DNA of 64,000 nucleotides from Bacteroidales bacterium. GTDB taxonomy: Bacteria; Bacteroidota; Bacteroidia; Bacteroidales; F082. The translations under genes were made by a program, and so were the position numbers. The stretch is from assembly GCA_021647205.1 (NCBI GenBank), contig JAKIVD010000001.1, forward strand, positions 269,225 to 333,224. The letters run 5' to 3'. Under the pieces are notes generated by a model. That model worked only from the letters and a program-made list of their open reading frames with translations, searched no databases and was not told the DNA's origin. Below are positions 52,636-61,985 of the stretch, piece after piece; position 1 is the stretch's first letter, and each line of letters opens with the position of its first letter.

Positions 52636-53148
52636 ATGAAATACTTACTACTGCTAATTACAATCATTTATACAATGACAACCCATTCACAAAACATTTT
52701 TGATGCCTCAAGAGAAGGGGACTTAACCAGGCTCAGGGAGCTACACAGCCTGAACAACGACACCATTAACGCTGCAGATGCCAAAGGCTTTACGCCACTG
52801 ATTTTAGCTGCATACAACAACCATCCGGAACTGCTTAAATTTTTACTCCGAAACGGCAGTGAAACAAACGCAAGGGATTTATCAGGAAACAGCGCTTTAA
52901 TGGGTGTGAGCTTTAAAGGTTACAATGAAATAGCAAAATTATTACTCGAAAACGGGGCAAGCGTCAACCAGCAAAATTACAACGGCGCCACGGCATTGGT
53001 TTATGCTGCCACTTTTGGGCACACCGGAATTGTAAAACTGTTACTAAGTTACGAAGCAGACAAAACAATTACTGACAACAGGGGAAACACGCCATTGAAA
53101 CATGCAGAAATGCAGGGAAATACAGAAGTAATAGCATTGTTGAAGTAA
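52636..53148 (+). CDS. Exported ankyrin-repeat protein, AnkB-like
   Basis: A 170-residue protein with a signal peptide (LLLLITIIYTMTTHSQ) and four ankyrin repeats (AKGFTPLILAAYNNHPELLKF, SGNSALMGVSFKGYNEIAKL, NGATALVYAATFGHTGIVKL, RGNTPLKHAEMQGNTEVIAL). In Pseudomonas aeruginosa an ankyrin protein next to a catalase gene (AnkB) supports catalase activity in the periplasm. Here the catalase also carries a signal peptide, so the same partnership is likely. A terminator separates the two, so it may have its own promoter or depend on read-through. Confidence 0.85.
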   Translation: MKYLLLLITIIYTMTTHSQNIFDASREGDLTRLRELHSLNNDTINAADAKGFTPLILAAYNNHPELLKFLLRNGSETNARDLSGNSALMGVSFKGYNEIAKLLLENGASVNQQNYNGATALVYAATFGHTGIVKLLLSYEADKTITDNRGNTPLKHAEMQGNTEVIALLK

Positions 53149-53198
53149 CTGTTAATGCAAAGCAGGGGCCGGTCTTAACCCCTGTAAAACAGCCTGAT

Positions 53199-53231
53199 AA
53201 CTTTTCCAAAGTTCGGAACTTTGGAAAAGTT
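53199..53231. repeat. Perfect 15-bp inverted repeat (hairpin element)
   Basis: AACTTTTCCAAAGTT (53199-53213) and AACTTTGGAAAAGTT (53217-53231) are separated by CGG. It lies between the ankyrin and M1 peptidase genes. No T tract follows, so it may be a dispersed hairpin sequence rather than a terminator. Confidence 0.6.
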
Positions 53232-53300
53232 CATTATCAAAAGCTGCTTTTATTTTTCTTTCGTATCATTGTAAATAATTTCGTTTAAAAGTTGTTTACC

Positions 53301-55205
53301 ATGAAAAACAAGTCAACCTTCCTTATCTTATTCCTTGTCTTATTCCTGGGTTCTTTTGCACAGGAAGTACTGGAAAAACCACCATTGCCGGAGCATGCCG
53401 GAGGGGCCATGCAATTTCTCTCTTCAGCCAATACGACAAATTACGATACGAAATATCATCGCTTCGAACTGGAAATAGATCCTGCCATAAGGTACATCGA
53501 AGGAAACCTAACAACCTATTTTGTGCCACTTGTCAACATGGACAATATGTATTTTGATTTCAGGGATAACATGACGGTGGATTCGGTAAAATATCACGGC
53601 AATGCGATTCCCAATTCATTCCCTTCTGCCACCGAATTGCGTGTTAATTTTCCGGCAACGCTCTCTTCAGGAGTTTTGGATTCGGTGACTATTTATTACC
53701 AGGGCGCTCCGCTGGTTGACGGTTTCGGTTCGTTCAAGATTGACCGCACTACCTGCTCATCCCTCGACTCGGTGATGTGGACTTTGTCGGAGCCGTATGG
53801 CGCCAAAAACTGGTGGCCGTGCAAGGAAACACTCAACGATAAAATCGACTCGGTGGATATGATAGTTACCGCCCCGATCAAATACCACATCGGGAGCAAC
53901 GGCTTGCTGCTGGGCCGCGACACATCCGGGAACAAAATAACAGACCACTGGAAGCATACCTACCCCATCCCTGCTTACCTTGTGGCTTTTGCCGCAGCGG
54001 AGTATGCCATTTACAGCGACACAATCAATTTATACAACGGCGGACAGCTTGAAGTCCTGAATTATGTTTTTCCCTGCGATTCGGCTTACGCGCATTCCCA
54101 AACCGTTCAACTTGATACGGTGATGAACTTTTTCATTTCCAAATTCGGCGCCTATCCCTATAAAAACGAAAAGTATGGCCATGCCCAGTGCAGGTTTGGC
54201 GGGGGGATGGAACACACGACAATGACTTTCATGGGCGGATGGTGGTATTACATTTTAATACACGAACTGGCACACCAATGGTTTGGCGACAAAATCACCT
54301 GCGGTAGCTGGCAGGACATTTGGCTGAATGAAGGATTTGCCACCTACCTTGAAGGCCTGACCGTAGAACAGGGTATCCAAAGCGGAACATTTGCTTCGTG
54401 GCTAAGCGGTAAACGAAGTAATGTATTAGGCAACAATTTTGGCTCTGTTTTCTGCGACGATACAACCAGTGTCAACCGGATATTCAACTCCAGGTTGTCC
54501 TACAACAAAGGCGCTTACCTGCTGCACATGCTAAGGTGGATAATGGGGGAGCAACCGTTTTTTGACGGCCTTTACAATTACATCAACGATACCAGTCTGG
54601 CTTATGATTATGCGAAGACAGCCGATTTACAGGCACACCTCGAAGCGACTGCAGATACCAGCTTGACAGAGTTCTTTACCGACTGGTTTTACGCAGAGGG
54701 ATGGCCTGATTATGCTGTGAAATGGTCAGTGGACAATTCATGCAACAACAAGCTGAGGGTAAATATCCAGCAAACCCATTCTGCCGGCGGAAATGTTTTT
54801 TTTGAGATGCCTGTGCCCATCAGGTTTAGTGACGGCGCGCAGGATTCCATTGTCGTATTTTTTCAGAACAACCCTGCTGACACATTGTTTTTTGCCACCT
54901 TGGGTTTTGCGCCCACTACCGCAACATTCGATCCTGATTTGTGGCTTTGTGCCAATAGTACGGTTACAAAAGTCAGCACACCGGTGAAAACAATTCACTG
55001 GATGGGGACAAGCAGCAGCGCCTGGAATTTGAGTTCCAACTGGGATTGCGGTATCCCGACCCTGAACGATGAAGTGGTAATCCCGGAAAATGGCCCCGAT
55101 TGTGTGCTCTTTGATTACCAGACAGGAAACTGTAAATGGTTGTGGATTGAAGACAGGGGGAAACTCATCGTGCAACCCAATGCCGCTTTGCAAATTGGGA
55201 ATTGA
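53301..55205 (+). CDS. M1-family zinc metallopeptidase, exported
   Basis: Aminopeptidase-type enzyme of 634 residues. A signal peptide (FLILFLVLFLGSFAQ) is followed by the M1 N-terminal beta domain, the substrate-binding GGMEH (variant of GAMEN), the zinc motif HELAHQW (His321, Glu322, His325) and the third ligand Glu344 in WLNEGFATYLEG, 18 residues on, as expected. The C-terminal ~90 residues form a small domain (WNLSSNWDCGIPTLNDEVVI) of a kind common in surface proteins, without a clear T9SS tail. The start at 53301 (MKNK) is preferred over 53292. Function: processing of exported peptides, substrate unknown. Confidence 0.9.
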   Translation: MKNKSTFLILFLVLFLGSFAQEVLEKPPLPEHAGGAMQFLSSANTTNYDTKYHRFELEIDPAIRYIEGNLTTYFVPLVNMDNMYFDFRDNMTVDSVKYHGNAIPNSFPSATELRVNFPATLSSGVLDSVTIYYQGAPLVDGFGSFKIDRTTCSSLDSVMWTLSEPYGAKNWWPCKETLNDKIDSVDMIVTAPIKYHIGSNGLLLGRDTSGNKITDHWKHTYPIPAYLVAFAAAEYAIYSDTINLYNGGQLEVLNYVFPCDSAYAHSQTVQLDTVMNFFISKFGAYPYKNEKYGHAQCRFGGGMEHTTMTFMGGWWYYILIHELAHQWFGDKITCGSWQDIWLNEGFATYLEGLTVEQGIQSGTFASWLSGKRSNVLGNNFGSVFCDDTTSVNRIFNSRLSYNKGAYLLHMLRWIMGEQPFFDGLYNYINDTSLAYDYAKTADLQAHLEATADTSLTEFFTDWFYAEGWPDYAVKWSVDNSCNNKLRVNIQQTHSAGGNVFFEMPVPIRFSDGAQDSIVVFFQNNPADTLFFATLGFAPTTATFDPDLWLCANSTVTKVSTPVKTIHWMGTSSSAWNLSSNWDCGIPTLNDEVVIPENGPDCVLFDYQTGNCKWLWIEDRGKLIVQPNAALQIGN

Positions 55206-55263
55206 GGAAAGTCAGGTATGTTAATACATGCTGCTTTACAAGAAAAAGAAATGTTGATTTATA

Positions 55264-55292
55264 CAAAAAAACCACCCCCTTCAAGGAGTGGC
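55264..55292 (-). terminator. Terminator downstream of the tRNA
   Basis: On the minus strand GCCACTCCTT and AGGGGGTGG form a stem, followed by TTTTTTT. It begins 5 bases past the tRNA 3' end. Confidence 0.75.
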
Positions 55293-55297
55293 TTCCG

Positions 55298-55371
55298 TGG
55301 GCCCACCAGGACTTGAACCTGGGACAACCTGATTATGAGTCAGGGACTCTAACCAACTGAGCTATAGGCCC
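55298..55371 (-). tRNA. tRNA with CAU anticodon (Met or Ile2)
   Basis: A 74-nt cloverleaf on the minus strand: acceptor stem GGGCCTA paired with TGGGCCC, D arm starting GCTCAGTTGGTTAGAGT, anticodon stem CCTGA/TCAGG around CTCATAA (anticodon CAT), and T arm CCAGG-TTCAAGT-CCTGG. The discriminator is A and no CCA is encoded. CAT may read AUG as elongator Met, or AUA as Ile2 after lysidine is added by TilS. The sequence alone does not settle which. TilS is encoded at 11.6 kb. Confidence 0.93.
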
Positions 55372-55504
55372 GGTTTTACTTCAGTAAAATTTGGAGTGCA
55401 AACTTACACAATCGTGATTAAATAACAAGATTTGCACATGAAATAATTCTGCTTTATTGGCTAATAGCCTAATAACCAATCTTTGGGTTTTCAGTTACCG
55501 GCAA

Positions 55505-55537
55505 TTTGTTTCACGATTAAAATAATCCCTATCTTTG
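55505..55537 (+). promoter_or_regulatory. Bacteroidota promoter of ahcY
   Basis: TTTG at 55505-55508 (-33) and TATCTTTG at 55530-55537 (-7) with 21 bases between. The ahcY ATG is 35 bases downstream. No SAM or SAH riboswitch fold was recognised in the short leader. Confidence 0.6.
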
Positions 55538-55572
55538 CCGACCGAAAATTAAAACACGAAAACATTATCGAA

Positions 55573-57000
55573 ATGCCAGAAATCACTTTAGAAAAACAAT
55601 TGCAATACAAAGTTGCCGATATTTCCCTTGCCGAATGGGGCAGGAAAGAAATAGACATTGCCGAAAAAGAAATGCCCGGCCTGATGTCAATCCGCGAAAA
55701 ATATGCCGCTACGAAACCCCTGCAGGGTGTACGGATCATGGGCTCGCTGCACATGACCATCCAGACGGCCGTTTTAATAGAAACCCTCATTGCCCTCGGC
55801 GCCGATGTACGCTGGGCAAGTTGTAATATTTTCTCTACCCAGGATCATGCTGCCGCAGCCATTGCCGCACGCAATATTCCTGTTTTCGCCTGGAAAGGCG
55901 AAACCCTGGAAGAGTACTGGTGGTGCACCAAACAGGCCCTGTCGTTTCCCGGTGGCAAAGGCCCGCAACTGATTGTGGACGACGGTGGTGATGCCACTTT
56001 GCTCATCCACAAAGGCTATGCTGCCGAGAACGACCCTTCATCGCTGGACGTGGAAGCCGGTAGCGAAGAAGAAGCCGAAGTGCTGAAAGTATTGAAGGAA
56101 ACACTGGCCGAAGACCCCGCCAAATGGCACCGCACCGCCAAAGAATGGAAAGGCGTTTCGGAAGAAACCACCACCGGGGTTCACCGTCTTTACCAGATGA
56201 TGGAAGAGGGTGAGTTACTGGTGCCGGCCATCAACGTGAACGACTCGGTAACCAAATCGAAATTCGATAACCTGTATGGCTGCCGCGAATCGCTGGCCGA
56301 CGGAATTAAAAGTGCCACTGATGTGATGATTGCCGGAAAAGTGGTGGTTGTTGCCGGTTACGGCGATGTGGGAAAAGGCTCTGCCAAATCGATGAAATCG
56401 TACGGCGCCCGTGTGATTGTTACCGAAATTGATCCCATCTGCGCCCTGCAGGCTTCGATGGAAGGCTTTGAAGTAACCACCATGGAAGAGGCCGTGAAAG
56501 AAGGAAATATTTTTGTAACCACCACCGGAAACAAAGATGTGATTACCGTTGAACACATGGCCGCCATGAAAGACGAAGCCATCGTTTGCAACATCGGCCA
56601 TTTCGACAACGAAATCCAGGTTGTCCAACTGGAAAGCTATCCCGGTGTTGAGAAATTAAATATCAAACCCCAGGTTGACAAATACACTTTTTCTGACGGG
56701 CATTCCATTTACCTGCTGGCCGAAGGCCGTTTGGTGAACCTGGGATGTGCTACCGGCCACCCCTCTTTTGTAATGAGCAATTCGTTCACCAACCAAACAC
56801 TGGCACAAATCGACCTTTGGGAAAAGAGGGATGAATACGAAGTGGGTGTTTACCGTCTGCCAAAATACCTTGACGAAGAAGTAGCCCGTTTGCATTTGGA
56901 AAAGCTGGGAGTTAAACTGACCAAACTGACCAAAGAACAGGCTGAGTATCTCGGCATGAGCCAAGATGGGCCTTATAAGCCTGATCATTATCGGTATTAG
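55573..57000 (+). CDS. ahcY: S-adenosylhomocysteinase
   Basis: AhcY splits S-adenosylhomocysteine, the inhibitory by-product of methyl transfer, into adenosine and homocysteine, using a bound NAD. The 475 residues include [36 protein letters not shown], the NAD-binding [17 protein letters not shown] and the C-terminal [13 protein letters not shown] and [10 protein letters not shown]. The ATG at 55573 ([11 protein letters not shown]) is used; longer frames upstream lack coding character and cover the promoter. A terminator follows. Confidence 0.97.
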   Translation: MPEITLEKQLQYKVADISLAEWGRKEIDIAEKEMPGLMSIREKYAATKPLQGVRIMGSLHMTIQTAVLIETLIALGADVRWASCNIFSTQDHAAAAIAARNIPVFAWKGETLEEYWWCTKQALSFPGGKGPQLIVDDGGDATLLIHKGYAAENDPSSLDVEAGSEEEAEVLKVLKETLAEDPAKWHRTAKEWKGVSEETTTGVHRLYQMMEEGELLVPAINVNDSVTKSKFDNLYGCRESLADGIKSATDVMIAGKVVVVAGYGDVGKGSAKSMKSYGARVIVTEIDPICALQASMEGFEVTTMEEAVKEGNIFVTTTGNKDVITVEHMAAMKDEAIVCNIGHFDNEIQVVQLESYPGVEKLNIKPQVDKYTFSDGHSIYLLAEGRLVNLGCATGHPSFVMSNSFTNQTLAQIDLWEKRDEYEVGVYRLPKYLDEEVARLHLEKLGVKLTKLTKEQAEYLGMSQDGPYKPDHYRY

Positions 57001-57018
57001 AAAAACCAGGAAAAAGAT

Positions 57019-57050
57019 AAAGGACGAAGGTTTTACTTTCGTCCTTTTTT
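57019..57050 (+). terminator. Terminator after ahcY
   Basis: AAAGGACGAA (57019-57028) pairs with TTCGTCCTTT (57038-57047) and continues into a T tract. It could also serve the converging S8 protease gene from the other side. Confidence 0.85.
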
Positions 57051-57092
57051 TGTTCTGTAATCATAGTTTACTCAACGATAAAATGATAACCC

Positions 57093-60000
57093 TCAGTTAA
57101 CAATTAGTTTTTCAATATAAGTAACATTGTCTTTTTCAATTACTAAAGTATAAAGTCCAGGTGGAGAACTGCTTATATTAATCGTAGAATAATTAATGTC
57201 CATTTTTGCTTTTTTAAAGATAGTTTGTCCAAAACTGTTCTTTATTTTGAGACTTATTTGACAATTCTTACCATTTTTCAAAGAGACCCTAAACAAGCCA
57301 TTACTTGGATTTGGTATTATTTCGAATGGACCATCATTGATTTCAAAAATACCCATTTGCATATTTCTTCTATCACTATGGCTGTCAGATGGGATCATTC
57401 CTAAATTTGCAAGACTGTTATTGAAAAAATGAACCTTTGCAGGTAATTCAGCATAATAATGGTTTGTGTATAAGCTGTTAATTTCTTCTGGTGTGGATGT
57501 ACAAGTCTCATTAAACGCTGCAAAACTTGCACCATGCCGAACAGCAAAACCGGCTTGTAAGGAAATAAGACTTTCGGCCTGAAAAACAACGGCCTGCTCA
57601 TTCAACACTTCCGCTCCGTTCCTTGCAATAATTTGATCGGAAGTTTTAGTCAAAGACGGCAAATTAGTATTGTTTTCGAAAACAACAGTTTCCATACAAT
57701 TACTTTCACGAGTTAGAATAAAATCATCAATATGCATATGACCAAAATAATTAGATAAACCTGGGTAATTTGTATGAAGCGTTTCAGGATATATCCAAAT
57801 TTGATCTAGGTTTGAAAAGGGAACTGTAAAGAGTACTTCATAACAACGATAAGCCAGATCAACTGCAGTATGAAAAAATCCTAGTTCGTGAAGTGAAAAT
57901 GAATTTTCCGGTGGTGTGTGTTGATGCACCTCATCCTGATCACAGTCTTCCAATAATGGTTGATAATCATTTTCAAGACCGCTTGTTAGAGCTATATTTA
58001 CTTTCTCAATAGTAGAAGGATTATCATAATATAATTCATCAACTTTCCAAGCATTAAATTTTAGCTTATAGGTGAATCCTGGCAAGAAAGGGTAATCTAA
58101 TTCATAAAATAATCCTTCTGATTTATATGTTTCAATAATTTCACCCCCACCCTCAAATCGGTTTGCAACTGTACCCAAATATAATGAGTTACCTTCATTA
58201 ATCATATGCAAATCAGGATATTTACAGTATTGAGGAGTGCCGTGTGAGGAAAACCAAGACCCATCAACACATATTGGGTATTGATCAAAAGGATAATGCT
58301 CCTTGCACGTATATACACCATCATATAAATCAATGTTGCACTGTGAAAACTCAAAGCCTGGGTTTTCAAGCAAATTATCAGCAATATCAAGATTAAGATA
58401 GCAGGAACTATTGGAAAGCCCGATAAATCCGATTGCCCCGCTTTCATCTTCCTGTACCCATGTCCTGAGGACAGGCATATTTGGGGATACTGTAATTTCA
58501 TTCCAATATGGCTTCTGATCACCGCACCATCCCCCACTTGCTAATTGCGACTGAATTGTTAAAATAGGAGAGTAAACTCCTACTTCAGCATAAGTATGAA
58601 CCGGATTTACTTCGGTAGAAGTTGCCCCATCGCCAAATACCCAATCATACGAGACAATCTCACTCCCTTCGGACCCCGCATAGCAAAGACTTGAATTAAA
58701 ATAAACCGGTTGATCAATATTAACAACCAGATCTTCCCGAACCCCATTAAAAGTGAAATCTGCTTCACATTCCGAGCCGTGATTATTCAAATAATCGAGT
58801 GCTGCAAATGCGTTTATCCTTCCATAACCCACTTCCTCATTCCAGCTACCATTAATATGACCCGGTATTGTTGCATACTCATAGGTGCCATCGTCACTCC
58901 CGATTTTATCGCAGGTTGTCTCAAGAATGTAGCGTGCTTCCGGCAAGGTTAATAACGGATCGTCTGATAACAACAAGGCCATTACTCCGGCAGCCTGCGG
59001 GCAGGCTGCAGATGTACCCGAATATGTCGCAAAATAATCTCCATTTACAATATTGGTATTATAGCCTTCTTCGGCACTTAGGTCAGTGGTATAAATATCT
59101 TCGCCAGGGGCAACAATATCCAGCGCATCTCCATAATTGCTGCCCCAGTCCCCTGCAACTGAATGGTCAACCCTTTCATCAGATATGTTTGTAGCGCCCA
59201 CAGCAATTACGTTTGAAAGATATGCCGGAAATGAAACTTGCGAGTTATCATTACCTGATGCAAAAAAAACAGGGCAACCATAGCCATTCCTTCCAAGTAC
59301 TGTTGCATACCAAATAGCATCAGCAATTGTTGCTGAGTATGTGTCCCACCCCCAGGAGCAACTTAATATATCAGCTTGCGCTTCGTCCCAGCTGTAATTT
59401 ATAGCCAAAGCAATAATATCAGGGGTTATGATTCCAACCCAATTTCCTTCTTCATCATTTTCAGAAAACTTTACAGGAATAACTTTACAGTCTGGAACAA
59501 TCCCAGATATGCCAATAGTATTATTCCACTCTGCAGCCACTATACCGGCACAAGCAGTACCATGGGCATTCTGTTCGTTCACTTTTAACAAAGGGGAAGG
59601 ATCGTTATCGGAGTTAAGCCAATCGTAACCAGCTAAAATGTTGTTTTCCAAGTCTGCGTGTTCCATTTCTACACCATTATCAAGAATGGCTATTTTAATA
59701 TTTTCATCACCCATGGTTATGTCCCAGGCATCATCTACTTTCATTTTAGGTATTGCCCATTGTGAACTATAGTAAGGGTCATTAGATGCCTCGCTAAAGG
59801 ACTTGCCAGCACCGGTAATCATAGGTTCAGTATATTCAAACAATCCTGTTTCATACAAAAAGTTTGAGGTTTCAATAGTATTAAGTGTACATTCTTTAGT
59901 AAGTTCCAGATGATAAACATTGGACATGTATTTATCTTCTTTCGGGAATGAAATCTTCAAACTGTCTGCCAGTGAAATGAGTCTTTTTAAATCTATTTCA

Positions 60001-60434
60001 GATGACAGTTTTACAATCACTTTATTTGTATAAGACAAAAGATTACCAGATTCGGAGAAATAATAAGGATTGGCAAAGACTATACCCTGATTCTTCATTA
60101 ATTCATCAAGCATATAGAGCACCTCATCATCTGTAAGGTATTCGTTTACTTTTATGGCGTTGCCCCTCTTGGAATACTCCCTATTACTATTTAGTTGTGT
60201 TAATACAATGTAGTTTTTTAGAATATCATTTTTTTGCTGTGTAGTTAAATCTTCTTTGAATTTTACCAAAATTTTCTCGTTTGAAATTCCTTCGAAATAG
60301 ACATTACCTATCGGAGTATAATAAAAAAGGCTTTGTGTAGTTCCAGTTTTAATTCCCAGAATCAAAATGAAAAAAAACAAAACATATCTTTTCTTTAAAA
60401 ACTTTGCTCTACTTCTTTTTATACATGCATCCAT
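57093..60434 (-). CDS. S8 subtilisin-family serine protease with T9SS sorting domain
   Basis: A 1113-residue surface protease. A signal peptide (VLFFFILILGIKTGTTQ) is followed by a propeptide-like region to ~215, then the peptidase domain with Asp252 (AILDNGVEMEHADL), His291 (NAHGTACAGIVA), oxyanion Asn395 and Ser475 (YSGTSAACPQAAG), so the triad is complete. Next is a PKD-like domain (SYDWVFGDGATSTEVNPVHT), a galactose-binding-like region, an adhesive strand region (LQAGFAVRHGASFAAF), and a C-terminal T9SS tail (FEIIPNPSNGLFRVSL to YIEKLIVN). It is last in a minus-strand group of surface genes. Confidence 0.92.
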   Translation of the reverse strand: MDACIKRSRAKFLKKRYVLFFFILILGIKTGTTQSLFYYTPIGNVYFEGISNEKILVKFKEDLTTQQKNDILKNYIVLTQLNSNREYSKRGNAIKVNEYLTDDEVLYMLDELMKNQGIVFANPYYFSESGNLLSYTNKVIVKLSSEIDLKRLISLADSLKISFPKEDKYMSNVYHLELTKECTLNTIETSNFLYETGLFEYTEPMITGAGKSFSEASNDPYYSSQWAIPKMKVDDAWDITMGDENIKIAILDNGVEMEHADLENNILAGYDWLNSDNDPSPLLKVNEQNAHGTACAGIVAAEWNNTIGISGIVPDCKVIPVKFSENDEEGNWVGIITPDIIALAINYSWDEAQADILSCSWGWDTYSATIADAIWYATVLGRNGYGCPVFFASGNDNSQVSFPAYLSNVIAVGATNISDERVDHSVAGDWGSNYGDALDIVAPGEDIYTTDLSAEEGYNTNIVNGDYFATYSGTSAACPQAAGVMALLLSDDPLLTLPEARYILETTCDKIGSDDGTYEYATIPGHINGSWNEEVGYGRINAFAALDYLNNHGSECEADFTFNGVREDLVVNIDQPVYFNSSLCYAGSEGSEIVSYDWVFGDGATSTEVNPVHTYAEVGVYSPILTIQSQLASGGWCGDQKPYWNEITVSPNMPVLRTWVQEDESGAIGFIGLSNSSCYLNLDIADNLLENPGFEFSQCNIDLYDGVYTCKEHYPFDQYPICVDGSWFSSHGTPQYCKYPDLHMINEGNSLYLGTVANRFEGGGEIIETYKSEGLFYELDYPFLPGFTYKLKFNAWKVDELYYDNPSTIEKVNIALTSGLENDYQPLLEDCDQDEVHQHTPPENSFSLHELGFFHTAVDLAYRCYEVLFTVPFSNLDQIWIYPETLHTNYPGLSNYFGHMHIDDFILTRESNCMETVVFENNTNLPSLTKTSDQIIARNGAEVLNEQAVVFQAESLISLQAGFAVRHGASFAAFNETCTSTPEEINSLYTNHYYAELPAKVHFFNNSLANLGMIPSDSHSDRRNMQMGIFEINDGPFEIIPNPSNGLFRVSLKNGKNCQISLKIKNSFGQTIFKKAKMDINYSTINISSSPPGLYTLVIEKDNVTYIEKLIVN

Positions 60435-60462
60435 GATTTCAGTTTTTAACAGATAACAATTA

Positions 60463-61974
60463 CTAGTCGTTCACGTATTGTTTTAGCTCATTAATTTGCT
60501 GCTGTTGGTTTTCGATCATTTCTAAGTGCTTTACCATCATTTTCTGTTGTTCAATTGTGTAAAGAGTAAGCTCCTCAATTTTTTTTAGAAGTAGTGCATT
60601 CAACATACCAAGTTCTATACCGTTTTCCAGTACCTCTTTTTCTGGTGGCAGATCGGGAAGGTGTTTGTTTTGTTGCAGATAATTTTCTAATTCCATCAAT
60701 GGCATTAAAGGGTAATTCTTCTCAAAAACTTTATCATTCCATTGTTCAACAAGCACTTCCACCTCGTTGGTTAAAATCTTTCCGTTTACTTTCAGTGCAT
60801 AATCTGTTTCGTTCTGCGCTCCAAGCACAGTTTCATTTGTTCTGACAACGAAATTTATTTTACCACCAACATGAAACTGTACTACTCCATCCGGCAGGGG
60901 ATTAATAATCTTAATTTCATGTTGGTTTGTTCCACCATCTCCTTTGTAAAGCATAATTTTTGAAGAAAACTCGTTACTACTCCCTCTTAAAGTCAGAAAA
61001 AAGGGATCGTTCCACCTGCCATTTGCTTCTTTTCCTGTAATGGCGTCATTTACCAAAATGTTTCCTGCAACATCCAGCATTTCTTCCGGGGCCTCAATGC
61101 CAATTCCCACTTTCCCCCCATATAATAAATATCATTGCCATTTCCGTTAAGCTGCCAAAGGCTGACAGTGGTTGGATTACCCCAATAGGCATTGCCAAAT
61201 TCATCGGCAACAAGTACAAAGCCTTCCTCAATAGGTGGCAGGGCATCATTGTACAGCCTAAACGATTTTGTAAACATACTGCCCTCAACATGAAGGTTAT
61301 ATTGGGGTTCAAGTGTATTGATGCCTAAATAGCCTGTGGAGTTAAACAAATAATTTCGTTCAGACCGGAAAAGCAAATCAGCACCTTCAACTTGCTTTTG
61401 TACTGAAATGCCATTGTTAGCATTTCCCAGAAGAAGATGCGCTTCGGCACCGGTATTCCAGGTATTGGGCTCAATCAGTATGGCAGCATCTTCTCCTGCA
61501 TCGGCACGGATGTGGAGTTTGGCAAGAGGCACAGCCATGTTGACATTACCGATGGCGACTCGGCCGGTTTTATGCATCTCAGGAAGTGCTAATGAAAAAT
61601 GTTGGTTTTGTGCTTTCAAAACCAATCATTAAACTATAGGGTTTATTATTGACCAATTCAAAACCTACATCATAGCCATCTCCAATAACAATAGAATGTG
61701 CCTCACTAGCTTTTAAAAAGTTCCCCAGTGTAGTTGAATAGTTACCAATGGATGTATTCCTGAAACCAATAGCCGTTGTACCGATATTAGTCGCTTCAGA
61801 ATAAAGCCCACTTGCGAATGATGCAGTCCCAAATGCTTTTGTCCCCACACCAATGGCACTCGAATTATCATTATTGTCTTGTGTGCCTTGGCAATTTGTG
61901 CATGGCTGCGCATTTACAATGTTCATGATAAAAACGAGTAAAAATACTTGCAGTAATACAAATTTGTTTTTCAT
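60463..61974 (-). pseudogene. YadA-head-like fibre protein, split by two frameshifts
   Basis: One gene appears in three frames in the right order. From ATG 61974 there is a signal peptide (VLLQVFLLVFIMNIVNAQ) and short Ala/Gly/Ser-Ile repeats (SAIGVGTKAFGTASFASG, GTTAIGFRNTSIGNYSTTLG) like the YadA head. Near 61583 the frame shifts and continues EMHKTGRVAIGN, LHIRADAG and LGINTLEPQYNLHVEG. At a run of six C bases (61114-61119, G run on the coding strand) it shifts again to KVGIGIEAPEEMLDVAGNIL and a C-terminal coiled coil (EELTLYTIEQQKMMVKHLEM). One missing G in that run would restore the frame. It is either a pseudogene, a phase-variable gene, or an assembly error. Confidence 0.75.
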
Positions 61975-61985
61975 GTCTTTAGTTT

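Noticed and set aside
55372..55572. SAM/SAH riboswitch upstream of ahcY
   Set aside because: No pairing pattern or conserved core was found, and the predicted leader is under 40 bases.
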